A stretch of DNA of 64,000 nucleotides, from positions 1 to 64,000 of the forward strand of contig CAKRAK010000013.1 of the NCBI GenBank assembly GCA_934294885.1. The letters run 5' to 3'. Source of the stretch: an uncultured Lachnospiraceae bacterium (GTDB taxonomy: Bacteria > Bacillota > Clostridia > Lachnospirales > Lachnospiraceae). The position numbers were made by a program, and so were the translations under genes. This document shows positions 8,633-16,950 of this stretch, in pieces (position 1 is the first letter of the stretch; each line of letters begins with the position of its first letter). Under the pieces are notes generated by a model. The model did no database searches, was not told the origin of the DNA, and worked only from the letters and a program-made list of their open reading frames with translations.

Positions 8633-9814
8633 ATGGAAAAACCGTTTATTTATTTAGATCATGCAGCGACAACAGCTACAAAGCCGGAAGTTGTGGAGGC
8701 AATGATGCCATATTTTGGAGAAATCTACGGAAATCCATCCAGTGTTTATAGTTTTTCGCAAAAATCCAAAGCTGTGATTACTGCCTGCCGTGACACGCTG
8801 GCAAATACAATCGGAGCAAAGTCAAATGAGATATATTTTACAGCAGGTGGCTCTGAGTCTGATAACTGGGCGCTGAAGGCAACTGTGGATGCCTATAAAG
8901 TAAAAGGAAAGCACATTATTACAACAAAAATCGAACATCATGCTATTCTGCACACAGCCCAGTATTTGGAGCAGCAGGGCTTCGAGGTTACTTACTTGGA
9001 TGTAGATGAGTTTGGTCTTGTAAGATTACAGGATTTAAAGGATGCAATCCGTCCGGATACCATATTGATTTCTGTTATGTTTGCAAATAATGAGATTGGA
9101 ACCATTGAACCGATCAAAGAAATCGGGGCAATCGCAAAGGAACATAATATTTTATTCCATACGGATGCTGTTCAGGCATACGGTCAGGTTCCGATTAATG
9201 TGGATGAGTTAAACATTGATATGTTAAGTGTCAGTGGACATAAGATTAACGGTCCAAAGGGAATTGGTTTCCTTTATATCCGGACCGGAGTTAAGATCAG
9301 AAGCTTTATTCATGGTGGCGGACAGGAACGTGCAAGACGTGCGGGAACGGAAAATGTACCTGGAATCGTAGGTCTGGCAAAGGCTGCGGAGATTGCACAT
9401 GAGACAATGGAAGAAAGAACAAAGAAGGAAATTGAATTAAGAGATTATCTGATTAATCGTTTGCTTACTGAAATTCCATATTCCCGCTTAAACGGACATA
9501 AGGAAAAGAGATTACCAAACAATGTAAATGTCAGCTTTCAGTTTATTGAAGGTGAGTCTATGCTGATTATGTTGGATATGAAGGGTGTATGTGCATCATC
9601 AGGATCTGCGTGTACATCAGGTTCTTTGGATCCGTCTCATGTTCTTCTTGCAATTGGCTTGCCTCATGAAATCGCTCACGGTTCTTTGAGACTTACATTA
9701 GGTGATGAGAATACAAAGGAACAGATGGACTATGTAGCAGATAATATGGTTCAGATTGTAGAACGTCTGCGTGCAATGTCTCCGTTGTATGAAGATTTCA
9801 AAAACAAGGTGTGA
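8633..9814 (+). CDS. nifS: Cysteine desulfurase (NifS/IscS family)
   Basis: This PLP enzyme takes sulfur from cysteine and passes it as a persulfide to Fe-S scaffolds and to tRNA-thiolation enzymes. The 393-residue length is normal. Visible features are the N-terminal YLDHAATT, the PLP-contacting HTDAVQAYGQ, the PLP Lys in SGHKINGPKG, and the catalytic Cys in the flexible loop ASSGSACTSGS. AAAGGAGGG precedes the ATG. It is first in an operon with nifU and mnmA, so the two products using its sulfur are made with it. Confidence 0.96.
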   Translation: MEKPFIYLDHAATTATKPEVVEAMMPYFGEIYGNPSSVYSFSQKSKAVITACRDTLANTIGAKSNEIYFTAGGSESDNWALKATVDAYKVKGKHIITTKIEHHAILHTAQYLEQQGFEVTYLDVDEFGLVRLQDLKDAIRPDTILISVMFANNEIGTIEPIKEIGAIAKEHNILFHTDAVQAYGQVPINVDELNIDMLSVSGHKINGPKGIGFLYIRTGVKIRSFIHGGGQERARRAGTENVPGIVGLAKAAEIAHETMEERTKKEIELRDYLINRLLTEIPYSRLNGHKEKRLPNNVNVSFQFIEGESMLIMLDMKGVCASSGSACTSGSLDPSHVLLAIGLPHEIAHGSLRLTLGDENTKEQMDYVADNMVQIVERLRAMSPLYEDFKNKV

Positions 9815-9886
9815 AACATTCAGGATAAAAGGATGATTTTTGCATAGCTGTAGAGTTATCTTATATAAATTTAGGAGGAATGAAAA

Positions 9887-10324
9887 ATGTATAGTGAAAA
9901 GGTAATGGATCATTTTACAAATCCCAGAAATGTTGGTGAAATAGAAAATGCCAGTGGCGTTGGAACGGTAGGAAATGCAAAATGTGGCGATATTATGCGA
10001 ATTTATTTTGATATAGATGACAATCAGGTGATTCGGGATGTCAAATTTAAAACCTTTGGATGCGGTGCCGCAGTTGCAACCAGTTCTATGGCTACAGAGC
10101 TTGTAAAGGGCAAGACCATATATGAAGCATTGGAAGTAACAAACAAAGCGGTAATGGAAGCACTTGACGGTTTGCCACCAATTAAGGTACACTGTTCATT
10201 ATTGGCAGAGGAAGCGATTCATGCAGCGTTATGGGATTATTGTCAGAAGAATAATATCGTAATCGAAGGTCTTTCAAAGCCGAAGAATGATATAAGCGAA
10301 GGCGAAGAAGAGGAAGAGTATTAA
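9887..10324 (+). CDS. nifU: Fe-S cluster scaffold protein NifU/IscU
   Basis: This 145-residue scaffold assembles [2Fe-2S]/[4Fe-4S] clusters with sulfur from the desulfurase encoded just before it. The three cluster cysteines are C33 (NAKCGD), C59 (FGCGAA) and C103 (VHCSLLAEE), as in IscU-type proteins; the NifU C-terminal thioredoxin-like domain is absent. The C-terminus is acidic (EGEEEEEEY). AGGAGG precedes the ATG. The stop overlaps the mnmA start by one base (TAATG), so the two are translationally coupled. Confidence 0.95.
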   Translation: MYSEKVMDHFTNPRNVGEIENASGVGTVGNAKCGDIMRIYFDIDDNQVIRDVKFKTFGCGAAVATSSMATELVKGKTIYEALEVTNKAVMEALDGLPPIKVHCSLLAEEAIHAALWDYCQKNNIVIEGLSKPKNDISEGEEEEEY

Positions 10325-11406
10325 TGAAAAAAAAGGTTGCAGTAGGAATGTCCGGTGGAGTAGATTCTTCCGTGGCAGCATACTTGTTAAAACAACAGGG
10401 ATATGATGTGATTGGTGTCACGATGCAGATATGGCAGGATGAGGATATATTTGATATGGCTGAAAATGGCGGTTGCTGTGGATTGTCCGCGGTAGATGAT
10501 GCCAGAAGAGTAGCAAATATGTTGGATATACCATATTACGTTCTTAATTTCAAAAAAGAATTTAAAGAGAATGTAATCTGTTACTTTATGGATGAGTATA
10601 TGCATGGAAGAACACCGAATCCCTGCATTGCCTGCAATCGATATGTTAAGTGGGAAGCTTTGCTGAATCGTGCTATGGAGCTTGGCTGTGATTATATTGC
10701 AACCGGTCATTATGCAAGGGTTGCCAGACTTTCTAACGGAAGGTATGCCATAAAGAAATCAGCGACTTCCAAAAAGGATCAGACTTATGCATTGTATAAT
10801 CTGACTCAGGAGCAGTTATCCAAAACACTGATGCCTGTAGGTGAGTATACAAAGGATGAGATTCGAAGAATTGCCGAGGATATCGGTCTATATGTTGCCA
10901 AAAAGCCGGACAGCATGGAGATTTGCTTTGTCCCGGATAATGACTATGCCGGTTTTATAGAAAGAGAATCCGGAAAAGAATTTAAACCGGGCAATTTTGT
11001 GGATAAGAACGGAACTGTTCTCGGACAACATAAGGGGCTGATCCATTATACAGTGGGACAACGAAAAGGACTTGGGTTGTCTTTGGGAAAGCCTGCCTTT
11101 GTATTGGAATTGAGACCGGAAACCAATGAGGTTGTAATCGGAACCAATGAAGATACGTTTCATGACGGGTTGGTTGCAAATCAGGTTAATTTCATGGCGA
11201 TTGATAAATTGGAAGGTGAGTTGCTTGTACAGGCTAAGATTCGATATTCTCATCAGGGAGAAGCCTGTAGGATTAAAATGACAGGAGAAGATGAGATTAC
11301 CTGTTCCTTTGTGAGCCCTGTCAGAGCAATCACTCCGGGACAGGCTGTTGTATTCTATCAGGATGATATTGTCGTAGGTGGAGCAACTATTTCAAAAATA
11401 CTTTAA
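10324..11406 (+). CDS. mnmA: tRNA 2-thiouridylase MnmA
   Basis: MnmA adds sulfur to U34 of the tRNAs for Lys, Glu and Gln, using ATP and persulfide sulfur. The 360-residue protein has the PP-loop SGGVDSSVAA at residues 9-18, the catalytic Cys in NPCIACNRYVKW, and the second reactive Cys in SMEICFVPD. The C-terminal beta-barrel is complete (VSPVRAITPGQAVVFY). Its place after nifS-nifU matches its need for desulfurase-derived sulfur. A terminator-like hairpin follows. Confidence 0.96.
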   Translation: MKKKVAVGMSGGVDSSVAAYLLKQQGYDVIGVTMQIWQDEDIFDMAENGGCCGLSAVDDARRVANMLDIPYYVLNFKKEFKENVICYFMDEYMHGRTPNPCIACNRYVKWEALLNRAMELGCDYIATGHYARVARLSNGRYAIKKSATSKKDQTYALYNLTQEQLSKTLMPVGEYTKDEIRRIAEDIGLYVAKKPDSMEICFVPDNDYAGFIERESGKEFKPGNFVDKNGTVLGQHKGLIHYTVGQRKGLGLSLGKPAFVLELRPETNEVVIGTNEDTFHDGLVANQVNFMAIDKLEGELLVQAKIRYSHQGEACRIKMTGEDEITCSFVSPVRAITPGQAVVFYQDDIVVGGATISKIL

Positions 11407-11421
11407 AAAGGATTCAAAACA

Positions 11422-11430
11422 TGTTATAAT
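11422..11430 (+). promoter_or_regulatory. Candidate extended -10 promoter for the cobW module
   Basis: TGTTATAAT is an extended -10 element (TATAAT at 11425-11430), with a weak -35 TTTAAA 17 bases upstream inside the end of mnmA. Transcription would start within the inverted repeat that follows, so that repeat may be an operator or leader hairpin of the cobW transcript as well as the mnmA terminator. Confidence 0.45.
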
Positions 11431-11468
11431 AATTGGTCAGTGGGAAATAATCTTATTGACCAATTTTT
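11431..11468 (+). terminator. Terminator-like inverted repeat between mnmA and cobW
   Basis: AATTGGTCA (11431-11439) and TGACCAATT (11457-11465) pair perfectly over 9 bp, and five T residues run from 11464 to 11468. It fits an intrinsic terminator for nifS-nifU-mnmA. It starts at the base after a candidate -10 element. Confidence 0.6.
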
Positions 11469-11499
11469 AGTTATATAATAATACAATGGAGGCGTTAAA

Positions 11500-12615
11500 A
11501 TGACAAAAATTGATATTATTTCAGGATTTTTAGGTGCAGGTAAAACAACATTGATCAAAAAACTCATTGCTGAAGGCTGGAAGGGCGAGAAGCTTGTTTT
11601 GATTGAGAATGAATTTGGAGAAATTGGTATTGATGGCGGATTTTTAAAGGATGCAGGTGTTCAGATTAATGAGATGAATTCCGGTTGTATCTGCTGTTCT
11701 TTAGTAGGCGATTTTGGAAAAGCATTACGACAAGTTTTGGAAGACTATCATCCGGATCGTATTATCATTGAGCCTTCCGGTGTCGGAAAACTTTCAGATG
11801 TTATGAAAGCGGTTGCAGATATGAATGAGGGTTCCATTGTGATCAATTCTGCTTCTGCGGTTGTAGATGCTCAAAAATGCAAGATGTATATGAAGAATTT
11901 CGGAGAGTTTTTTAATAATCAGATTGAAAATGCAGGTACCATCATTTTAAGCAGAAGTCAAAAGCTTTCCGAAGATAAGTTAGAGGCAGTTGTTGGAATG
12001 ATTAAGGAACTGAACGGAAAGGCAACAGTCATTACAACTCCTTGGGATGATATAGACGGTACACAGATTGTTGCTGCTATGGAAAAGGAAAAATCCCTTG
12101 TAGATGAATTGTTAGAAGAGGCAAAGGTATGTCCTACTTGTGGACATGTTCACGACCATGATGAACATCACCATGATCACGACGAACATCATCATGACCA
12201 CGATGAACACCATCATGACCATGACGAACATCACCATGACCACGATGAACACCATCATGACCACGAACACCATCATGACCATGACGGCGAATGTTGCTGT
12301 GGACATGATCATCATGAAGGACATCATCATGCAGATGAAGTATTTACAAGCTGGGGTAAGGAAACGCCGCACAAATATTCAAAGGCTGACATTGAGTCTG
12401 CATTGAAGAAGCTTTCTGATTCGGAAAGTCAGGAATACGGAATTATTTTACGTGCAAAGGGTATGGTTCCTGATGTAGATGGTGGTTGGATTTACTTTGA
12501 TCTGACTCCGGAAGAATATGAATTAAGAGCCGGACAGCCGGATGTTACCGGAAAGCTTTGCGTAATCGGAAGCAATTTAAAGGAAGATAAGATTGCAGAA
12601 TTGTTTCAATTATAA
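11500..12615 (+). CDS. CobW/P47K-family GTPase with histidine-rich metal-binding region
   Basis: G3E-family GTPases of this type (ZNG1/YeiR-like) are metallochaperones, usually for zinc. In this 371-residue protein the Walker A motif GFLGAGKTT is at residues 9-17 and the metal-binding CxCC is C63-I-C65-C66. The CobW C-terminal domain closes the protein (about residues 285-371). Between the two, about residues 215-279 form a His/Asp-rich stretch with five near-perfect HDHDEHH units, then GECCCGHDHH. That stretch could bind many metal ions. Zinc is the best guess but not proven. It precedes another CobW-like gene and probably shares its transcript. Confidence 0.92.
   Translation: MTKIDIISGFLGAGKTTLIKKLIAEGWKGEKLVLIENEFGEIGIDGGFLKDAGVQINEMNSGCICCSLVGDFGKALRQVLEDYHPDRIIIEPSGVGKLSDVMKAVADMNEGSIVINSASAVVDAQKCKMYMKNFGEFFNNQIENAGTIILSRSQKLSEDKLEAVVGMIKELNGKATVITTPWDDIDGTQIVAAMEKEKSLVDELLEEAKVCPTCGHVHDHDEHHHDHDEHHHDHDEHHHDHDEHHHDHDEHHHDHEHHHDHDGECCCGHDHHEGHHHADEVFTSWGKETPHKYSKADIESALKKLSDSESQEYGIILRAKGMVPDVDGGWIYFDLTPEEYELRAGQPDVTGKLCVIGSNLKEDKIAELFQL
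12143..12334 (+). repeat. 21-bp coding tandem repeat (HDHDEHH)n
   Basis: The stretch encodes a degenerate heptad, HDHDEHH, five times, with synonymous CAT/CAC, GAT/GAC changes between copies, then shorter His/Cys variants. Silent changes but conserved amino acids suggest selection on the protein and not fresh repeat slippage. Long open frames on other strands here are by-products of this composition. Confidence 0.85.
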
Positions 12616-12690
12616 TGGAATATCCCGTTGCTTACAGGGATAAGGATAATCTATTTGCGACGTTGAGTATGATACAGAAAGGGTAATAAA

Positions 12691-13644
12691 ATGAGAAAAC
12701 AGCCAAAGGAAATACCTGTATTTATATTTATGGGTTTTTTGGAAAGCGGAAAAACTAAATTCTGTCAGGAAACATTAGTTGATCGTGATTTTACAGATGG
12801 AGAACCTTCTTTGCTGATTGTAACGGAAGAGGGTATGGAAGAGTATGATGAAGAACAGTTAAAGAAACGGAATATATCTGTTGTTTACCTTGAGGAAGAG
12901 GATATCAATACAGATAAGCTGTTGGATTTGCAGGATGAATACGAACCACAGAATGTATTTATCGAGTATAACGGAATGTGGCAGTTAGATAAGCTTTTTT
13001 CTATCCGGGTTCCGAAGGGCTGGACAATTGTTCAGGTGATTACTCTTGTAGATGCAAGTACATTTACAGTATATAACAATAATATGAAGTCTCTGATGGC
13101 TGAACATATCCAGAACGGAGATATGGTTGTATTTAACAGATGTACAGATGATTCTGATATTAATACAATGAGAATGGCGGTAAAGACTTTAAATCGCCGT
13201 GCACAGATTGTTTTTGAAAATGTGAACGGTCAGGCGTCCATCGACCAGGGTGAATTGGAGATTCCTTATGATATGGATGCGGATGTGATTGAGATTGAAG
13301 ATGAGGATTATGGTATTTTCTATATCGATGCATCTGATAATCCGGAAAAATATGAAGGTAAGGTTGTTAAATTCAAAGGTCAGGTATATCTGCCACCTCA
13401 GTATAAGGGAAAATCCTTTGTTCCGGGAAGATTTGCAATGACCTGTTGTGCAGAAGACGTTACATTTCTTGGCTTTAAGTGCAACTCAATGGAAACACCA
13501 AATTTAAAGGATAGAGAATGGGTAACGGTTACCGCCAAGATTAAAAAAGAATTTTACAAGGAATTTGATGGTGACGGACCGGTATTGTATGCGCAAAAGA
13601 TTGAAAAAGCATCGAAACCGGAAGAAGAGATTGTTTATTTTTAA
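12691..13644 (+). CDS. CobW-like P-loop protein fused to a TIGR03943/DUF1980-like domain
   Basis: This 317-residue protein looks like a two-part fusion. The N-terminal half has a Walker A motif GFLESGKT (residues 15-22) and the general CobW layout, but the CxCC metal motif is absent and the guanine-recognition motif is reduced to NRCTD. The C-terminal 100 residues (YEGKVVKFKGQVY, GRFAMTCCAEDVTFLGF, EWVTVTAKI) match the pattern of the C-terminal domain of TIGR03943/DUF1980 proteins such as YcgQ, which are normally encoded with a DUF318-type permease and a CobW GTPase. No permease gene is near. A role in metal handling with the preceding CobW is inferred. Confidence 0.75.
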   Translation: MRKQPKEIPVFIFMGFLESGKTKFCQETLVDRDFTDGEPSLLIVTEEGMEEYDEEQLKKRNISVVYLEEEDINTDKLLDLQDEYEPQNVFIEYNGMWQLDKLFSIRVPKGWTIVQVITLVDASTFTVYNNNMKSLMAEHIQNGDMVVFNRCTDDSDINTMRMAVKTLNRRAQIVFENVNGQASIDQGELEIPYDMDADVIEIEDEDYGIFYIDASDNPEKYEGKVVKFKGQVYLPPQYKGKSFVPGRFAMTCCAEDVTFLGFKCNSMETPNLKDREWVTVTAKIKKEFYKEFDGDGPVLYAQKIEKASKPEEEIVYF

Positions 13645-13687
13645 AAACAATTTATAATATCAATAATTAATATTAGGAGGATATGAG

Positions 13688-13984
13688 ATGGCATTTGATA
13701 ATTTTCTGAATAAGGTAAAAGAAACTTCTGTTAATGCAATGGACAAGGCAAAGGATACAACAAAAAGAATGGCTACAATCAATGATTTAAAAAGTCAGAT
13801 TCGTACATTGAATAACGACAAAAATAAGTTGTTCAGCCAGATGGGTATGGATTATTATCTTGCTAAGAAGGAAGAAAGAGACATTACAGAGCAGTTAGAC
13901 CAGTTTGTAAGCAATATTGACCGGATGAATGACGAAATTAAAGAGTTACAGACAAAGCTGGCTTTGATCGAGACAGAAAACTAA
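13688..13984 (+). CDS. Small coiled-coil protein of unknown function
   Basis: This 98-residue protein is soluble and almost wholly helical. A short N-terminal amphipathic segment (FDNFLNKVKETSVNAMDKAKD) is followed by two heptad-rich stretches at about residues 33-55 and 65-95. There are no cysteines or histidines to suggest metal binding. AGGAGG precedes the ATG. It starts 43 bases after the CobW-DUF1980 gene and probably belongs to the same transcript, since a new promoter lies only after its stop. Confidence 0.7.
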   Translation: MAFDNFLNKVKETSVNAMDKAKDTTKRMATINDLKSQIRTLNNDKNKLFSQMGMDYYLAKKEERDITEQLDQFVSNIDRMNDEIKELQTKLALIETEN

Positions 13985-13995
13985 ATTTTTATTTG

Positions 13996-14024
13996 TTGAC
14001 AAGCTTTATATTTTTCAATATAAT
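13996..14024 (+). promoter_or_regulatory. Perfect consensus sigma-A promoter of the fab genes
   Basis: TTGACA (13996-14001), exactly 17 bases, and TATAAT (14019-14024) match the housekeeping consensus in all twelve positions. Transcription should begin near 14031-14033, at the left edge of a 27-bp palindrome. It lies 118 bases before fabH. A promoter this strong usually needs a repressor. Confidence 0.85.
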
Positions 14025-14032
14025 TTTATTTA

Positions 14033-14059
14033 AATAGGCTCATGATTCATGAGCCTATT
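14033..14059. promoter_or_regulatory. 27-bp perfect palindrome at the fab transcription start
   Basis: AATAGGCTCATGA (14033-14045) and TCATGAGCCTATT (14047-14059) are exact reverse complements around one central base. It may be the operator of a dimeric repressor of fatty-acid synthesis or a 5' hairpin on the mRNA. It does not look like the published FapR or FabT sites. No T-run follows at once, so it is a poor terminator for the upstream genes. Confidence 0.7.
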
Positions 14060-14142
14060 GTTAAATTTTTGTACAAAAAGCACAAAAATAACAAAAAATG
14101 ATACACAGATAAAAGTGAAATGTAGAGAAAGTTGAGGAGATT

Positions 14143-15150
14143 ATGGCGACAGGAATTATTGGAACCGGCAGCTTTTTGCCACCTACCATCATTGACAATA
14201 ATGAGCTGGCAAAGATGGTAAAAACGGATGATGAATGGATAAGGGAGCATACAGGAATTGTGGAACGTCATATTGCAACAGATGAGACAACCTCTTATAT
14301 GGCAACGGAGGCTTCACTGGCAGCAATAGAGAATGCGGGAATTGAACCAAAAGAAATTGACTTAATTTTACTTGCAACACTTTCCCCTGAAAGAGCAACG
14401 CCGAGTATGTCATGTATTGTACAGGATAAGATTGGTGCTGTGAACGCAACCTGTTTTGATCTGAATGCAGCCTGTTCCGGATTTGTATATGCATTACAGA
14501 CTGCGGATGCATATATTAAGGCGGGCTTTGCAAAGACGGTTCTTGTAATCGGTTCGGAGACGTTGTCTAAGATGGTGGACTGGAAAGATCGTTCGACCTG
14601 TATTTTATTTGCAGACGGAGCTGGTGCAGCTATTGTCAGAGATTGCAAGCGGGGAATTTTGAGCAGTGTTACAAGAAGTGACGGTTCAAAAGGAATGTCA
14701 TTAAAATGCAAAGAACGTTCTACCCGTAATTTCTTAAATAAAAAGTTTGAGGATAAGCATTATATTCAGATGATCGGTCCTGATATTTTTAAATTTGCCG
14801 TTCGTAAGGTTCCTGCCTGTATTGATGTTTTGTTGGAGCGTGCCGGAATTTCAAAAGAGGATGTTGATCATTATGTACTTCATCAGGCAAATGCAAGAAT
14901 TGTTGCATCTGTGGCAAAAAAGATGGAATTACCGATTGAAAAGTTTTCTATGAATGTGGAGCATTGTGGTAATACTTCTAGTGCATCCATTCCGATTTTG
15001 TTGGATGAGATGAATCGTGAAGGACAGTTAAAACCGGGAGATAAGGTTGTTTTATGCGGTTTTGGCGGAGGTCTTACCTGGGGAGCTCATTTATTGGAGT
15101 GGGACATGGAAACACCTGTTATTTCAGATGAAGTGATTTCGGAAGAATAA
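14143..15150 (+). CDS. fabH: 3-oxoacyl-ACP synthase III (FabH)
   Basis: FabH starts fatty-acid synthesis by condensing an acyl-CoA with malonyl-ACP. The 335-residue protein has the Cys-His-Asn triad in the usual contexts: Cys in LNAACSGF, His in LHQANARI and Asn in EHCGNTSSA. Length is normal. The ATG at 14143 follows TTGAGGAG. It is first in the fab cluster, behind a consensus promoter. No acyl carrier protein gene follows, unlike many related clusters. Confidence 0.96.
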   Translation: MATGIIGTGSFLPPTIIDNNELAKMVKTDDEWIREHTGIVERHIATDETTSYMATEASLAAIENAGIEPKEIDLILLATLSPERATPSMSCIVQDKIGAVNATCFDLNAACSGFVYALQTADAYIKAGFAKTVLVIGSETLSKMVDWKDRSTCILFADGAGAAIVRDCKRGILSSVTRSDGSKGMSLKCKERSTRNFLNKKFEDKHYIQMIGPDIFKFAVRKVPACIDVLLERAGISKEDVDHYVLHQANARIVASVAKKMELPIEKFSMNVEHCGNTSSASIPILLDEMNREGQLKPGDKVVLCGFGGGLTWGAHLLEWDMETPVISDEVISEE

Positions 15151-15167
15151 TGTTTATTTGTATGAAG

Positions 15168-15189
15168 GGGTAAGCAACGCAGCTTATCC
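15168..15189. other. Hairpin in the fabH-fabD gap
   Basis: GGGTAAGC (15168-15175) and GCTTATCC (15182-15189) can pair over 8 bp with one G-U pair and a 6-base loop. There is no T-run. It lies 31 bases before the fabD ribosome site and may affect mRNA stability or relative expression. Confidence 0.4.
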
Positions 15190-15232
15190 GCAAGATACAT
15201 AGATTGAGATTGAAGATGTGGAGGATAAAACA

Positions 15233-16171
15233 ATGGGAAAGACAGCATTCGTGTTCCCGGGACAGGGTGCCCAGTACGTTGGCATGGGAAAAGAATTTTA
15301 TGAAAATAATGAAAGCTGCAAAGAAATTTTTAAAAAGTCATCAGCTGCTACGGGCTTAGATATTGAAGCATTATGCTTTGAAGAGAATGAAGATATTAAT
15401 ATTACGGAATATACACAGATTGCCATGCTGACAACAGAAGTGGCAATTATGCAGGCAGTTCTTGAGCTTGGAATCAAGCCGGATGTGAACGGTGGACTTT
15501 CCTTGGGAGAGTATGCTGCATTGGTAGCCTCAGATGTAATGGATTTTGAGGACTGTGCAAAGGTTGTCCGTAAACGTGGTATTTATATGCAGGATGAGGT
15601 TCCTGCCGGCGAGGGCGGAATGGCTGCGATTATTGCCATGGATGCAGATAAGATATTAGAAGTATTAAAGTCTGTAGATGGAATTGTAGGAATTGCAAAT
15701 TACAATTGTCCGGGACAGATAGCAATTTCGGGAGAAAAGGCAGCGGTAGAGAAGGCTTGCGAATTGTTAAAGGAAGCCGGAGCAAAACGTTGTATCCCGT
15801 TAAATGTAAGTGGACCGTTCCATTCTCCTATGTTGAAGGGAGCAGGAGACAAGCTTGCTGTTGAATTGGAGCATGTTGAGATTCGTGATATTGCGATTCC
15901 GTATGTTACCAATGTAACAGGAGATTATGTATCTGACAAAGACAGTGTGAAAGATTTGTTGGCAACTCAGGTTTCTCATTCCGTAAAATGGATTCAATGT
16001 GTGGAAACCATGTTAAAGGATGGCGTGGATACCTTTATAGAGATTGGACCGGGAAAAACTTTATCTTCCTTTATTAAAAAAATCGCAAAGGCTGTCGGTA
16101 CGGAAGTTACAGTTGCAAATGTTGACAAATACGAAGATTTGGATAATTTAAAGAAGACCCTGGGTCTGTAG
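15233..16171 (+). CDS. fabD: Malonyl-CoA:ACP transacylase (FabD)
   Basis: FabD loads malonyl groups onto acyl carrier protein. The 312-residue protein has the N-terminal FPGQGAQYVGMG, the nucleophile Ser in GLSLGEYAAL and the His in GPFHSPML. The start is the ATG at 15233, with GGAGG at 15220-15224; an in-frame GTG at 15218 overlaps that site. fabG follows after 8 bases, so the two are co-translated. Confidence 0.96.
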   Translation: MGKTAFVFPGQGAQYVGMGKEFYENNESCKEIFKKSSAATGLDIEALCFEENEDINITEYTQIAMLTTEVAIMQAVLELGIKPDVNGGLSLGEYAALVASDVMDFEDCAKVVRKRGIYMQDEVPAGEGGMAAIIAMDADKILEVLKSVDGIVGIANYNCPGQIAISGEKAAVEKACELLKEAGAKRCIPLNVSGPFHSPMLKGAGDKLAVELEHVEIRDIAIPYVTNVTGDYVSDKDSVKDLLATQVSHSVKWIQCVETMLKDGVDTFIEIGPGKTLSSFIKKIAKAVGTEVTVANVDKYEDLDNLKKTLGL

Positions 16172-16179
16172 GAGGAAGT

Positions 16180-16920
16180 ATGTTATCAGGAAAAATTGCC
16201 CTTGTAACCGGTGCAAGCCGTGGTATCGGAAGAGAAACCGCATTGACTTTGGCATCATATGGAGCGACGGTTATTATTAATTATAATGGTTCAAAGGATA
16301 AGGCAGAAGAAGTTATGGCTAAGATTCAGGCTCAGGGAGGAAATGCTTCGGTATATGGATGTAATGTATCGGACTATGGAGCTGTTGAGACGATGATGAA
16401 GGAGCTGGTAAAGGAGTATGGACGTATTGATATCCTTGTAAATAACGCAGGAATTACCAAGGACGGTCTGTTAATGAAGATGTCAGAGGAAGAATATGAT
16501 GCGGTTTTGGATATTAATTTAAAAGGAACCTTTAACTGTATTAAGCATATATCCCGTCAGATGTTGAAGCAGAAATCCGGCAGAATCATTAATTTGTCCA
16601 GTGTTGTCGGTGTATACGGGAATGCAGGTCAGGTAAATTATTCTGCATCAAAGGCAGGTGTCATCGGAATCACAAAATCAGTTGCAAAAGAAATAGGTTC
16701 CCGTGGGATTACCGTAAATGCTGTTGCTCCTGGATTTATTATTACAGAAATGACAGATGCTATGCCTGAGGATGCCAAAAAACAGGTTGCTGAGCGGATT
16801 GCAATGAAAAAGCTGGGAACAACTAAGGATGTTGCAGAATTAATTGCATTTTTAGCATCAGATAAGGCTGCTTATATTACAGGTCAGGTAATCTGCGTAG
16901 ACGGTGGCATGAGCGTTTAA
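16180..16920 (+). CDS. fabG: 3-oxoacyl-ACP reductase (FabG)
   Basis: FabG is the NADPH-dependent short-chain reductase of the elongation cycle. The 246-residue protein shows the cofactor motif TGASRGIG (residues 10-17), NNAG, the catalytic Ser in NLSSVVGVYG and the Tyr-x-x-x-Lys in NYSASKAG. The length is normal. TAGGAGG precedes the ATG. A 233-base gap with strong secondary structure separates it from fabF. Confidence 0.96.
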   Translation: MLSGKIALVTGASRGIGRETALTLASYGATVIINYNGSKDKAEEVMAKIQAQGGNASVYGCNVSDYGAVETMMKELVKEYGRIDILVNNAGITKDGLLMKMSEEEYDAVLDINLKGTFNCIKHISRQMLKQKSGRIINLSSVVGVYGNAGQVNYSASKAGVIGITKSVAKEIGSRGITVNAVAPGFIITEMTDAMPEDAKKQVAERIAMKKLGTTKDVAELIAFLASDKAAYITGQVICVDGGMSV

Positions 16921-16950
16921 GCTGTGTTTTTTTACATATTTATGGCAAAG

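Noticed and set aside
9698..10192. 164-codon open frame on the minus strand
   Set aside because: It overlaps the 3' end of nifS and most of nifU, both with intact catalytic or cluster residues, and lacks a start signal.
12143..12334. Regular DNA repeats that could be taken for a CRISPR array
   Set aside because: The units are 21-bp codon repeats without spacers, in frame within cobW.
12112..12406. Long open frames rich in Met/Thr/Val on both strands in the cobW gene
   Set aside because: They are frame-shifted readings of the His/Asp codon repeat (CAT/CAC/GAT/GAC) and have no ribosome sites.
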